From: Gymnopus androsaceus JB14
Lineage: Eukaryota; Basidiomycota; Agaricomycetes; Agaricales; Omphalotaceae
NCBI GenBank assembly: GCA_009733575.1
Contig: ML769600.1
Location: forward strand, 54,991 to 118,990
Length of the DNA stretch: 64,000 bases
Reading direction: 5' to 3'
The notes under the pieces are model-generated. The model saw only the letters and a list, made by a program, of their open reading frames with translations. It had not been told where the DNA came from and did not search any database. Shown here piece after piece: positions 24,509 through 36,597 of the stretch (the stretch's first letter is position 1; every line of letters begins with the position of its first letter). The position numbers and the translations under genes are program-made.

Positions 24509-26928
24509 TCAAGTATCTGTTCGTTGTGTTTCATGAAAACTTTTCATCCACGTCTTGACATCTTTCCATACTTCACTCTTTATTTTCTCGTCCCACCAGC
24601 CTGTGATACATGAGAAACCGGTCGATCATAGCAATTGAAGAAACTAACCTGGGGGTATCATGAAAACATCGTGAACTGCATCAGGTATCCACCTCACTTG
24701 AACCCATCCATTCGCCAGTGAAACCAGCCCTTCTTGGGGTAGATCTTCAACACCTGAATCATCATCGACGTGTCCATTCGCGTTTGGAGAGTCTTTCGAT
24801 CCATCTTCAGTGCCACAGTCACAGTCCTTCCCCATAGCGCGCGCGAGATTTCCAACCTCTGTAGTTAACCGCTCCGCATCGCCAATCAAGATCAACGTCC
24901 TTGGAAACTGGGCGAAAAGTGTGTCGAATTGGGGATACCGGCTCGGGTAAGAATGAGCAGGGTTACGGGGAGTATATGTATCTTGATTGCGAAGCATTGG
25001 CGGTGGACGTGCTGTGTTGGGTACTGGGGCGAAGTCGGTTCGTTTCACTTCGGGTAAGTCGGAGTTGTTACCGTTTGACGTCGCGGGATCGGGAACATTA
25101 GAAGGTGGTGTCCCAGAAGGCTGAGAGTGTCCAATGCCACTGGGAAGGCTAGTTTCCCACTCATACTCCTCAGATACGATATTGGGGGTCAACCATACAC
25201 GCATCTTGCGAGGCTGAGGTGGCTCAGCTCGAGGCGCATCTTTCGCTCTATCCTCCGCGTTATTTTGAGTTTGGTGACCGCCAATCCTCCCGCCGCCATA
25301 TAGGTCGACTATGTGCCCCCAACGTCGGAGAACCCTGGGGCTCGCGGGGCTGACGTATTCCGAGTGAATAATCTCCATCAATGATCTTGTCTCTTCCTCG
25401 ATTTCTCTCCGCTCGCGCTCCTGCTTTTCCTCTAGGCTTTCTTCTCCAGAAAATCCACCAACTGCGTTATCTGCAGTGTCGAGCCTCTGTTCTTCAGTAG
25501 TAACGTCAGTGGGAAGTGATGATGATGGTGGAATTCCCTGTTGGGATTCAATATCCGGTGGGGTAGGATTACCTCGAACCGTGTATCTAGCGAAGTCTTT
25601 CACTCTCCGTGTAAGATTGAGTGTACCGGCTGTGGCTACACTCGCCATGGTAAAAGCTAGTCCGTTGGCTGTGGAACCTCCCCCGTGCAAGTGCAAATGC
25701 CTCCGCATGAAGTGACTTTCGAGCTGATCACCGCCATCCCTGTTCCTCCCTTCTTTCCATTGGCCCCATCCGGTCCCTCCCGGTCTATACTTGAAGCCGA
25801 GAAAAGTCCTCTGCATTAACGCTCGAGGTTCCGGTGTATCCGTGAGATAATCGGTGTCGGCGTTCGGTCGAGGAATGAAGGATGATTGAGTCGAAGAAAA
25901 CGCATGTGAGGTATCGCAAGATGGCTTTCAGGCCATGATCAACCACTTGAAAAAACAATGAAGGTGATAGAGCTTACCGAAAATAACAGTAGACCGTCTG
26001 GTGTTGGCAATTGCTGTTCGTCGCGCACCCATCGCGCGAGAGCCAAAGCCAAGTTCCCACCACTCGAATCACCTAACAGAATAATCTTGCAAGGTTTTCT
26101 GGCCGGTTCTGTTGTTCTATTAGCATTACATAAGTTATTTTGATCTCCAACCAAACGGAACTGACTGTACATACTTCTCGTAGTCTGGCCCATAATATTT
26201 GTGAACAACGTATGCATATGCAGATGCGGCGTCCATTATTACTGCAGGCAAAGGAGCGTGTTGCAGGAGTCGATATTCCACTGCATGAATTTCTGTAAAT
26301 AGGCTGTCATTCATCAACCGTCTTGGTATATGTGAAGTTCTCGACTTTTCGTGAGCCGAAAGCTGAGAATAGCCTCCGCCATGAAAAAATATACCAACGA
26401 CTGGTATCTGGTCCTCTAAACCTTCTCATCAGACTGGTCCAACATGACAGGTACCATATACTCACTGACTGGAACTTGTTTTTTCCAAACAAATGATCCG
26501 ACTTTCTTGAATGGCACTCGTCCGAATCTATCCATTACCACACCTTTCCGGTACGCTTCATCTAAGGGGGGAGCCCATACAAACTCGGTCTCCTTTAACT
26601 CCTTTGGTCCAGGCTCGCTTTCAGGGTTCCGCGTACCCCATGTAACGCCAGCGACCTCAGTTACACGATAGATTCTCCGGGTAAAATTGACGAAAATGAT
26701 CTGCCGCAATGACCAAGATTTGCGTGGCCGATTTTTTCGCGATAGATTTTGCAATATCCAAATAGGAACGAGCAGGCAAGTTGTAATAATTCGTTGAAAG
26801 ACGTATATTGCTTTGAAAGGCTCCTTGGCGAAAGGCAAGTGCGCAAAGTGAGGGTATTGCGGCGTCTAGCTCGCGATTAGAGTCGAATTTCTGTGAATTG
26901 TTTGAGCACGCACTTTATCGTATAACAT
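24509..26928 (-). CDS. Alpha/beta hydrolase-3 family esterase/lipase (steryl-acetyl hydrolase-like)
   Basis: The first exon is only five codons (ATG at 26928-26926, MLYDK). It is spliced through a roughly 50-nt intron to a frame continuing TPQYPHFAHLPF, giving a proper ATG where the long exon lacks one. A membrane-anchor-like segment (IITTCLLVPIWIL) lies near the N-terminus. Hallmarks of the hormone-sensitive-lipase-like family follow: the oxyanion motif FFHGGG, the nucleophile elbow LLGDSSGGNLALA, and the catalytic His in IPDAVHDVF near the C-terminus. A long, low-complexity, Pro/Ser/Glu-rich insertion (within 24750-25750) sits between the Ser and His regions, making this far longer than the family norm. 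The last intron splits FMIPPG, and the final exon ends at 24509. The substrate is unknown; an acyl ester is likely. Confidence 0.8.
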
Positions 26929-27784
26929 GGGAGTAGCAGAGTAAGTCGTGTCATTAAGTATTGTCGGAGTTACGTCTGGAGACTGGAGCAAACTGCGTCA
27001 TTCTACGTACAGACTTTGACGCCCACTCGATATAGACGCGCGCCTATGTTTACAGTCTATCTAAGATCTTCTCTTCTTCGGTGCTACTGTAATTTCTAAA
27101 ACTCATCGACCTTTCCGTCGGGCCCTGAAAAATGACTTCAATTTTGCGGAGTAGCACACAACATCCATAATTAGCCGTGGATGCGAACATACTGAAAAAG
27201 GTTTCATTGGATCCAAATTGGATCTGGTACCTGCGACATCATCTCACTACAGACTATAGCTAGACTGCAGCTTCTCATCCCTTGCGGGGTTAGCTTGGAA
27301 ATCTCCATTTTCTATTCAAAAATCAATTATCAATTATCCAGATGACGATACTCGAGGTCTTGAAGCTAAACCATATGATCAATCAAATACCGCCCCCCCC
27401 AGCTGCGCCCTTGGTCATGAAGCAGCTCATGGACCTCAGAGTTGTTTAATTTTGGTTTGCATGCAGCACTCTCATAGACTGATTCTTGATGACCACCCGC
27501 ATATTCACATCCGTGTTGTCAAAATCAATAAAATGAATCAGCTGTGTGGGACTCCCCTCCCGTCCCATTCAAATCCACCATACTTCTTGAAAGCACTCCA
27601 ATTCTGGATCCCGAGACCAATGAAAACCCAACTGTAGGAAAGCCTTGTGACAACTTGAACTCGATGTAAACCGTCGATGCTCCACGAGCTACTGCCGTAT
27701 AAAAGCCTCTGTCGTCTTTTTTTTCTCCCACTGACTGACTTGCAGCCTGAGAGACTCCCTCCCTGCCTCGAACAGCTCCTCAGC
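26929..27784. other. Bidirectional promoter region
   Basis: This separates the divergently transcribed esterase and hexose-transporter genes. A poly-C run occurs at about 27392-27400. No gene is supported. Confidence 0.4.
27698..27705 (+). promoter_or_regulatory. TATA box of hexose transporter gene
   Basis: TATAAAAG lies about 80 bp before the transporter ATG at 27785. Confidence 0.55.
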
Positions 27785-29828
27785 ATGTCTGACAATATTG
27801 TGAAATCGACGTCCACCGAGCCAAAGGTAGATATCCACTAGTTCTCTGAGTACGTACTTATTTTCTTGTTCTATTTGCAGAACAAATGGGCTGGCATCGG
27901 GATGACTGTTTTTGCTGCTTTTGGTGGAATTCTTTACGGGTATGACACTGTGATTTACGCTTATCGCTCCTCGTTTGACTCATATGTGGGCAATATCACA
28001 CTCCCTAAATAATTCGTTGGAATCTACAGTTATGACACTGGGGTCATTTCTGGGGTGATTGCGATGGACAACTGGCTGCAAACGTTTGGATATGCAACAG
28101 GAAACCCCACCACGCCGTTCGCTATCACGTCCTCGACAGAATCGTTGGTTGTATCTATTCTTTCTGCTGGAACCTTCTTTGGCGCTCTCTCTAGTGGCTA
28201 CTCTGCCGACTGGCTAGGCCGTCGATGGGTACGTTCTGTTGCCACCTCTTCACGGTACATTATGTTGATTGTCCATAGTCTATCATCACCGCTTGCATGG
28301 TCTTTAGTATTGGTGTTGCCATGCAAGTTGCGTCTACTGCGATCCCACTCTTCGTCGTTGGTCGTGTTTTCGCTGGCTTCGGTGTTGGTGTCGTGAGTAC
28401 TGTCGTCCCCATGTATCAATCCGAATGGTGAGCAATACACTTGGAATTGTTGACGCCGCTTATACTGGAAACCATCCAGTGCACCCAAATGGATACGCGG
28501 TGCAATTGTCGCACTCTATCAATGGGCTATTACCATTGGACTTTTGCTTGCTTCTGTCGTCAACAACTCGGTGCAGAACCGCCAAAACCACTCTTCATAC
28601 CGTATCACTATTGGGATCCAGTTCATTTGGGCTTTCATACTTTCTACCGGCATTTTCATCCTTCCAGAGGTAAATGATGCCCTTTATATGCGATGCTGAT
28701 CAATACCGATATCTTATCTCTCAGTCTCCTCGTTGGCTCGTTCGTCACAATGACATCGAAGGAGCTACTCGCTCGCTCAATCGCCTCACAGGCCTTCCGG
28801 TTGAAGACCCCGCTCTGATACTCGAATTGGAGGATATCCAGGCCAACTTGGAAGCCGAGCGACTTATTGGCGAGGCTTCCTTCATTGATTGCTTCAAGCC
28901 CAGTAAAAACAAGATCCTTCTGCGTACCCTCACCGGTATCTTCATTCAAGCCTGGCAACAACTTACCGGAATCAAGTTAGTTCTTGATTTTATGTCGTGT
29001 CGAATGTTTTGTAGCTTAACTCGCCGCATCCAGCTTCATCTTTTACTATGGAACTACATTTTTCAAAGCTTCGGGTATCAATAACCCTTTCCTAGTTAGT
29101 GTTGCTACCAACATCGTCAACGTGTTCATGACTCTTCCTGGTGCATACGGTATTGAGCGTTTCGGTCGTCGCAAACTCCTCCTCGTCGGTGCCGCTGGGA
29201 TGTGTGTTTGTGAATTCATTGTCGCAATTGTCGGTGTTTCCGTCTCCACCTCTAATCTCGCAGGTCAACATGTATTAATTGCGTAAGTGAATCCACGTTT
29301 TGGCCGGACAATATTATTCATGCCTCCCCCAGCTTCGTCTGCATATACATTGCCTTCTTCGCATCAACCTGGGGACCGATAGCCTATGTGATTATCGGAG
29401 AAATCTTCCCTTTGAACGTCCGCGCCAAGGCCATGGCCATGTCTTCAGCGTCGAATTGGTGGGTTTTTAGAAACTAGGAATTAGATCCTAAACCTAACCT
29501 CACCCCTAGGTTGTGGAACTTTGGAATTGGATTCGCCACACCTTTCCTGGTGAATGTCGCGCCTGGATCGGCCGGTCTTCAAGTGAAGGTCTTCTTCATT
29601 TGGGGATCCACTTGCGCCTGCTGCTTCATTTTTGCGTATCTCTGTGTTCCCGAGACCAAAGGGCTTTCCCTGGAGCAGATTGATCTAATGTATACCCACA
29701 CAACGCCCTTGACTGCTGCTCCTTACCGTGCACGTCTTATCGCTGAGGACATTCATGCCTCTCGAGAGCAGGGCACCGGAGCTGGTCATGGACAGGACGT
29801 GAAATCCGTCGATGAAGAAAACGTATAA
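27785..29828 (+). CDS. MFS sugar (hexose) transporter
   Basis: This is a 12-TM proton-coupled sugar uptake protein of the plasma membrane. Exons read [57 protein letters not shown], then a TM block ending [65 protein letters not shown] and [13 protein letters not shown]. These include the PESPR-type motif, both G-R-R/K loops, the QQLTG-x-N sugar-binding helix and the PETKG end motif. All are family signatures, and none is lost. At least seven introns interrupt it. The first intron pair brackets the [11 protein letters not shown] block that carries the first helix motif. Overlapping frames on the minus strand are shadows. Confidence 0.9.
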
Positions 29829-30056
29829 GCTCCGGCTGAGTTGCATTATTATCCACACGTACCTCATGTATTCATCCACGAATCACAATATTAATGTTTT
29901 GAAGTGGTTTGCAAGTAGATCTTGTATGAGAGTGAATAATTCATTCCGGGAAAGCAGTAGATATAACTTGCGGAAACCTTCGGCCACAGGTAAGGGTTCA
30001 CGATGATGCAGCACATACTTACCTGCAACTCACTTGCCGGAAGATACAGGAATAAG

Positions 30057-30381
30057 TTCTACACCACTCATAGTATTCATGATAAACTGGCGATAGATAC
30101 AAGAGCTACGCGACATTAAATAGCTCGCCGCTCTCTTCCTGGGATCTCAAATACGCTTCTCGAACGCGTATCGAAACAGGATCCATTAGGTTTCGCAGCG
30201 CAGAGAGTACAGCACTAGCTGTCACCATCTGCAGACTCCACACACTGACCGTCTTTATGCGGCGATTCATGTTGGACATACCTTAAACGAGATCATCAAG
30301 CAAACCAGTTTCCCATATCTATGAAGAGTCTAGCTAACAACGGGGTTTAAAGCACAGAAAGTTCAGGCACCATCGAAATCG
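30057..30381 (-). pseudogene. Duplicated 3' fragment of MDM31
   Basis: This matches 30997-31418, the 3' end of intact MDM31, in the same orientation. It has many point differences and an internal deletion of about 96 nt that removes the end of the exon coding DALAFHVTQANMNRR. It lacks the rest of the gene, so it is a truncated, non-functional tandem copy. Confidence 0.85.
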
Positions 30382-30433
30382 CTTATCTTGCAAACAGTTC
30401 ACATCTTGTCTTTTTACCACCATCTTCCTGACT

Positions 30434-30964
30434 ATGCCGGGCACCAGTAACAAAACTCGCCTTCATAACTCTAAAGCCACTCGACGTCAAAACCGAAATT
30501 ACGACGACGCGAATGCTCAACGCCAACGCCAGCACACTGGATTCGCTAAACAAGTAGCTTCCGAGAAGAAACTTAACGGTAAACAGTGAGTACTGTATCA
30601 TAGTCACGGTATCATAAGTAATAACAATATTATTTCAGCTTCGAGACCCTCAGACCCTTCAACCAAATTGGCCATTATACTTCGAGATACTTGACTCTTT
30701 TTCGAAATATTGAAGTAATTCTCAATGACGGGCTCGAGCGTGAAAAGCACGACAATGAAGATGATTCGGATTTAGATGAAGAGTACGTTCTCAGTTCTTT
30801 TCTTCGCCTGTTTTTGACATTCCTTTTACAGCGAGCTCGCGGAGCGTGAATATTCACTCAGCGTTTACAACAACGCGAAGGAAACAGCTCCGTTCCTTAT
30901 CAAACGCCTCCTTGACTGTATCGAGTTCGAAGATAATGCGACTTTTAGTACTATCATGAAAGTG
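30434..30964 (+). pseudogene. 3'-truncated gene fragment trapped between MDM31 copies
   Basis: Three exons (30434-30585, 30639-30782, 30832-30964) are joined in phase by good GT-AG introns and give 143 codons from ATG: a basic N-terminus (MPGTSNKTRLHNSKATRRQN), then an acidic middle (DNEDDSDLDEDELAERE). A fourth donor (GTGCGT at 30965) leads only into MDM31 3' sequence, so the remaining exons are missing. I do not recognise the family. Conserved splicing suggests a real gene cut recently by the duplication that copied the MDM31 end. Confidence 0.6.
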
Positions 30965-31045
30965 GTGCGTCTTTCTTTTTTTTCACTATCACTCTATTCT
31001 ACACCACTCATACTATTCATGATAAACTGGTGATAGATACAAGAG

Positions 31046-33713
31046 CTACACAACATTAAATAGCTCCCTCTCTTCTTCCTGGGATTTCAAATACGCTTCT
31101 CGAACACGTATCGAAACCGGATCCACTAGATTTCGCAGCGCAGAGAGTACAGCACTAGCTGTCATCTGCAAACTCCACACACTAACCGTCTTTATGCGGC
31201 GATTCATGTTGGCTTGCGTGACGTGAAAGGCCAAAGCGTCGTATATCTGGATCATCAAACCAGGATCAGATCAATTCAGGAACGGCTGCACCGATTCAAG
31301 TACATACCTTGAACGAGATCTCATCGAGCAAACCAGTTTCCCACATCTATGAAGGGCATAAGAACGGGGATTTAAAGCGCAGAAAGTTCGACGTACAGTC
31401 CAAGCACCATCGAAATCGTTTAGGTTCTTAACGACTCGACAGTGTATAGGAACCAAGGTCCGATTTGCACTAGAGCGTAAGGATTTTTACTTTCATACAA
31501 GGATAAGGAGCACAGAGAGCGACGTACTTCATGAAAGCAACTATAGGACGAATCAAGGCGTTGTTCACGTACGACAAATCACTAGTGAATATCGGCACTG
31601 CGGCTTTGACATCTCTAAACCTCAGATCCAAGGTCAATAACAATCTTGGGCTCTTTATCCTGCTCGCTAAATTCAGCAGGTGCCGTCTCTGGAGCACTGA
31701 GCGGAGGTTTAGCCAGCTCTCGTTGACCGGGAATGCGCTGACGCAAAGGGTCCAGAGCAGGTGAAGTACTAAGTGTTGTAGAAATAGCATCCGCTATTTC
31801 CTCCAGTATTACGTTCAATGCGAGAGAATCATTTGGGTCTTTAGGGAACTTGATGTCAAGTACCGCGTCGAGTTTACCTGAGGTAATCCACGATACTGGT
31901 CCTTCCATAGTGGTCGAGGCTTGGAGATGATCAATGTTCACTCCATCGATACGAATACGAGACTGCAGACGTAGTTCAGTACCTATATCAAAGAAATTAT
32001 TCACCACACGCACCATCCTAACCCAATCGCCATCCTGCAAATCACTCTCCCTCGTGCGTCCTATGCTTTGGGGTTTATGCAAGCTGAACAAGCAATTGTC
32101 AAACTGCCCAACGATATTCTCCGCCGAGAGGAAATCATAGAACATCCACTTTTTTCGGAATGTGGGAATATCGGCACGAAATATGGACGCGGTGTAGGGC
32201 CTGAAACCGCCAGGTTGGTATATGGTGATGAGCACGTCTTCCAACTGTAGCGAGTCGAGTTCAAAGTCTCCGGGATGAGACTCGTGACGGAAAGATGCAG
32301 GGTCTAGAGGATGGTCGGGGTCATAGTGCACAGAGCGTCGGTCTACACCGAGATTCAAATTAGTTGGATTTCTCAAGGATTCAGATAAAGGTTTGAATAC
32401 CTAGGACACCTCGAACGCCTTTCACCACCGCGTCTTCAATTAGTCCTCTGCCATCCAGCCATCGCCATAAAGAGAATGTGACATCAACCGAGTCAATATT
32501 GAGATCGAACATGGAGTAATTCGTGTCTTCCTCCGAGGTGGAATCGAGTTCGTCATCATCGTCATCGTCGATATCATGGTACGCCGGCTGATTGCCAACA
32601 TCAATACCAGCTGCAGCCATATGAGCATCGATCTTCTTGCGCCGAGGAATAGTCATGGGCCTCCGCGAAACGTACACATTCTTGAACGAGATGCGAGATT
32701 CGCGCCATTTTGGAACGATGGCAGACTCGAAGATGATTGTGATTCCGGTTTCGGACGTGAGATAGTCACTGATGGCCCGAGCGACGAAATCTACGCGAAA
32801 TGAGCGGGATATGACCAGAGTGAAACCGCAAGGCACCTACGTTGTAGCCGCAAGCTATTCACGATGGCAAAAACGACAGACAAAAATGTAGTACTGAGAG
32901 AGAGGTTATGCTTGAGTTAATAAGAGTTATGTATGAGGACATACGTTCCCACTAGAATCCAAATAGTCTGGCTCATCAGGACCCATGTTACGATGCCCGA
33001 AATATCATCGGCGTTGAATTTTCGGAAAGATTTGATAGTGAACCATTTGAAACGGATACGAAGTCGCTGCCAGAAGCCATCCGCCACCCGAAGAAAGTCT
33101 TCTTGGGTCGGACGATGGAGGTGTGGAAGAGACAGTGCCAATTGCCGGAATGAGCGTGAATAGTATTCAAAATTATATGGCAGAATACGGCGTTGGGATG
33201 CATTAGGGTCTGCAGGAGGTGTTTTAGATTCGGGAGGGTCTATTTCTGAGTGTGGAGGGGGTTCCGTTCGCGTTTCTGTGTCCGTCCAAGGTGGTTTATC
33301 AGGCTTAGACGGAGAGGAAGAAGCGGAATCGGTGGGACTCTGACGGTGAAGGTCATTGCTATTAGAGTTCTTCTGAGGATCACTTGGATTGTGATCGACA
33401 TTTTGTCGTTTTCGAGCAGTATTCTGCTTGACAAAGTCCCTCACTGGGTCTGAATGCTCTTTTGACCGCGAAACACCTGAATGAAAATATCGTACGCGAA
33501 GAGTATTACTGTAAACCACGTTTTGTCGGCCTATACACGAATTAGCGTCAAGTATAACTCTAGTTGAATAGAGCACGCACCTAAATCGACAACATCTCTT
33601 TGCACCCTGAAAAAATTGGAAATGGCTCCGTAGCGGTCGACTGCTGCGTAGTTGTGTCGTCGGACAGCGACTGATACTCCGGACTTGATGCTTTTGAGCA
33701 AACAGTGGGACAT
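31046..33713 (-). CDS. MDM31: Mitochondrial distribution and morphology protein MDM31/MDM32 family
   Basis: Exon 1 is 33713-33581 and exon 2 starts at 33530; further exons run through about 32836-32381, 32376-31615 and the terminal exon ending 31046. The first about 30 residues (MSHCLLKSIKSGVSVAVRRH) are basic and amphipathic, like a mitochondrial presequence. A Ser/Pro-rich linker, a TM segment (WVLMSQTIWILVGTYVLI), a second hydrophobic region, and the long Mdm31/32 domain (LQLEDVLITIYQPGGFRPYT, FDNCLFSLHKPQS, GPVSWITSGKLDAVLDIKFP) follow. The end is ESYLKSQEEERELFNVV-like (AYLKSQEEERELFNVV). In yeast the protein sits in the inner membrane and is needed for mitochondrial shape, nucleoid position and cardiolipin. 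All exons appear open. Confidence 0.85.
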
Positions 33714-34215
33714 GGACGAGGGGAGCAAGTCGTGAGCGTCATTGTTGCCGCCGCCAGATCGTCATAATGGGCGCTAATGCTTCAATCATCTCAGATGTGA
33801 CTCTCGACTCAGGACTACAAAGCGGTCAAGCAGTGTTCAAGTTTGGTGAGATTTTCTTCAAACGAATACATGTTATTGTAATACTACAGCCAATTATCAA
33901 ATATGAGGTCTCCATGGTATAATCCTGCTAGCGGAATAGAGGAACTAGAATAAGGATCACAAATACATCAAGCAATACGTGAAAAAGGAAGGATCGTAGG
34001 CTGCAACGACCACAGGTCGATGCGCAAAATCATTGGATATAGATGCATGATAAAGGATAGTGTGGTGAAAGTGGTGCTCGGATTGAGCTCGTTCAATGAA
34101 TGATGCGTGCGTGTATGGGGATAATATGATGCTCTGCAATCGAAGGTGAGTCGACCTGAACAAGTATCCAAGACGCAGCCAACTTACAGATATAGCAGCG
34201 CTCTGTGCCGATTAT
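33714..34215. other. Intergenic
   Basis: This holds the MDM31 promoter and the pheromone gene 3' flank. Short frames on both strands are unsupported. Confidence 0.4.
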
Positions 34216-34347
34216 TTAGGCGATTACACAAGCGCTATCGCATGCGCTCTGGCTCTCCTCCTCGACTGGTAGAGCAGGCCTCGTCTCGGTGTTTCCATCG
34301 TCACCACGAGCAAAGATGTTTGAGAAGGTGGTAGAGAAAGAGTCCAT
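34216..34347 (-). CDS. Lipopeptide mating-pheromone precursor (CaaX type)
   Basis: This is a 43-residue frame starting MDSFSTTFSNIFARG and ending CDSACVIA followed by a stop. CVIA is a CaaX box, so Cys40 would be farnesylated, the last three residues removed and the Cys carboxymethylated. This length, the MDSF/MDTF opening, the acidic middle (PVEEESQS) and a terminal CVIA are the hallmarks of agaricomycete pheromone precursors. A TATA box and AACAAAG motif precede it. N-terminal cleavage to an active peptide of roughly 10-14 residues is expected, perhaps near the TRPALPVEEE region, but the site is not clear. Receptors of this class are STE3-like GPCRs; none is visible in the window. The longer frame upstream (to 34572) starts without a TATA-consistent leader and is rejected. 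Confidence 0.8.
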   Translation of the reverse strand: MDSFSTTFSNIFARGDDGNTETRPALPVEEESQSACDSACVIA

Positions 34348-34460
34348 GATATGAAGATTGGAAAGCGAGGAAGTGACGACGTTAAAAAGGCGGCTCTGAT
34401 ACAGGAAGAGCGAACGAGTTAACAAAGAGGATTTGTTGGAGAAAAGTATAACAATCGCTT

Positions 34461-34472
34461 CTGTTTTTATAC
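34461..34472 (-). promoter_or_regulatory. TATA box of pheromone-precursor gene
   Basis: The minus strand reads GTATAAAAACAG about 115 bp before the ATG. The 5' leader between them contains AACAAAG on the plus strand (34421-34427), an HMG-box-like core. ACAATAAGGGAAA lies further upstream (34542 onwards). Confidence 0.5.
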
Positions 34473-34572
34473 CCCATCCTGCAGGTATGATTCGTACTTT
34501 ATCCGCGCACCAAGTCGGGATCCGGCGTAATTGTCTATTGGACAATAAGGGAAACCCGGACCATGCCTTCAT

Positions 34573-36597
34573 CGGCTCCCGAAAGCTCTGGCAGCAACAA
34601 TAAGATAGCTAGGCAATCTCCCAGGTAATTGTGTTTTTGGACATCGAAGGCACTGATCATGTCGACGGCGCTAGCTCGGCCATCGAGGAATATAATGCTA
34701 ACGGCCCAAGGAGGGATATATTACAAGTTGTGCCATATACAATGGCCCGTATTCTTACAACGCTCGCGCGCATCCTCAAAAACATAACAATCGCAATTTT
34801 TTTCTGCTATAACAACGATTTGTGAAAAGACAATAACAAGCCGGCGCCGTTCCTCTTATACGTACATTGAATCGGATATATCGGCTAACCTCTGAACAGG
34901 CTGTCAAGGATTTCCAAGTGGGCAGCCCAAAATAACGTACACACAGCTGAAAACACAATAAGCTGGTTGTCCGACTTCTTCCCGCGTGAACAATTAGACT
35001 TGGAATATTTCCTTCCTGAAATCCTGAACGTTAAGATCCGAATAAGCACGGCGTATTAATACTTGAACGAATCATTGAGCCCACTCTCGAAGTTCATGCA
35101 GTATAGATTCACCATCAACGTCAAGGGCCCAAAGACGGGATCTAAGTATTCCAATACTCTTTGGCTAGGAAAGCCCGGATTTCTACTTGCTCATTATATT
35201 AATCAGTCGTAAGGAAGGATGCATAAACTCTATTTGCTTATAACTACTATACTCGCGGAAGCAAATTTGGGATTAGCGCCAAGGTCAAAGCTGTGAATAC
35301 GATGTACGTAACGGCGCTACATAGTAAGTACGAATGTGTAATTGTGTTCCCTCGGCATTCGGAGAGACCTCAGGCCTCAGATTTGAGAGAAGACCTTGGT
35401 CGAAAAGGTACAGGGTTGATGAAACAACGAATATTGAGAAAGAGCGCGAGGAAATTCGCTAGAACTTTTGGATGCCACTGTGCAGTTCACATAGATCAGA
35501 TTTCAACCTACAAAATCAACCTACGGAAGGTTAGGAATTATCCAAATTTTGGGTAATGTGTAGGTTGAATGGAATCCAGGCTGCTATAGGATGATTCGCA
35601 TCCTATTTTGCGCAAAATCACCTTTGGATTTTTGCCTGCCATTTTTGTTTCCCGCTGTCTGTAGGTTGAAAAGTGCCTGAAATCAAGCTTTCGCGCATCC
35701 AACCTCTAGGTTGAATCTCATTCTCATAACAGTTGAATATGACTATGAGTATAGTTGTATAAAACAGTATTTTATTCATTATCAGTAAACATACATGCAG
35801 TAACTAGTACTTTGTAGATACAGAACAAACCATTGACCTCGGCGATAGAGTAAAAAATGAACCGAATCAAAGAATGGTGCTGTATTAGAACCGTCGAATG
35901 TATTATGAATGAATTCGACAGCAATGTAGCAAATAAGAATGGGGAAACTGGAAGCAAATATAAGGATCAATGAAGCATTCAAGAATACTGTATAATTACG
36001 ACCAATAGTTCCCGGGTTTCATGCGTTACGCAGGAACTTCAAAAAAGTATAAGTTCTCTTACTACATCGTAAAGAACCGTGTTTTGGTTGACCAGGTTGA
36101 CCGGGTTGTTAGGTTGCCCACAAGTTACAACCTACTAAATCATTGTCAATGTTATGACTATGGGTCCTCCATCGAGCTCAATTGTTGGTAAACTCCTTGT
36201 GGAGCATGAAGAAGCTTCGACGCGACCTCAAAGAGCCCTGAAGCGCGCTTCCCATGCTCGGCAGCATCGGTCAAGATTAAATAGGACCACCTGGATACCG
36301 GGTTGCGGCCAAAACCGAGATAAATTGCGGGTTGTCAATTAACCTTGAATTGACCTGCTTTTTTGGGTTGAACAAGCCGAAAAAACCCGGATCAAGTCAG
36401 GTCAATCAATACAGGGTTAGTTATGATGTATATCTGGTATAGCCGGCGAAGCCGGCCGGAAAAAAATTACCATAATAGGCAAGGGCACCAAAAAATTGGC
36501 CCCCATTATGCATTACGATTTCCAAAATGACCAAGTTCCTGGGGCCAGTGTTACAGTTACGGGAACTATTGGTCGTAATTATACAGTAAACACACAT
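34573..36597. other. Gene-free, AT-rich and degenerate repeat sequence
   Basis: No supportable coding region. Short GGTTG/CAACC-rich repeats occur around 35505-35720 and 36080-36410 and look like decayed element ends. A weak inverted relation between 36075-36110 and 36340-36410 is visible, but I cannot define an element. Confidence 0.4.

Noticed and set aside
34348..34572. N-terminal extension of the pheromone frame
   Set aside because: It would run through the TATA box and leader; the MDSF start fits the family.
34573..36597. Pheromone receptor (STE3) gene next to the pheromone precursor
   Set aside because: No seven-helix coding exons are seen on either strand here or elsewhere in the window.
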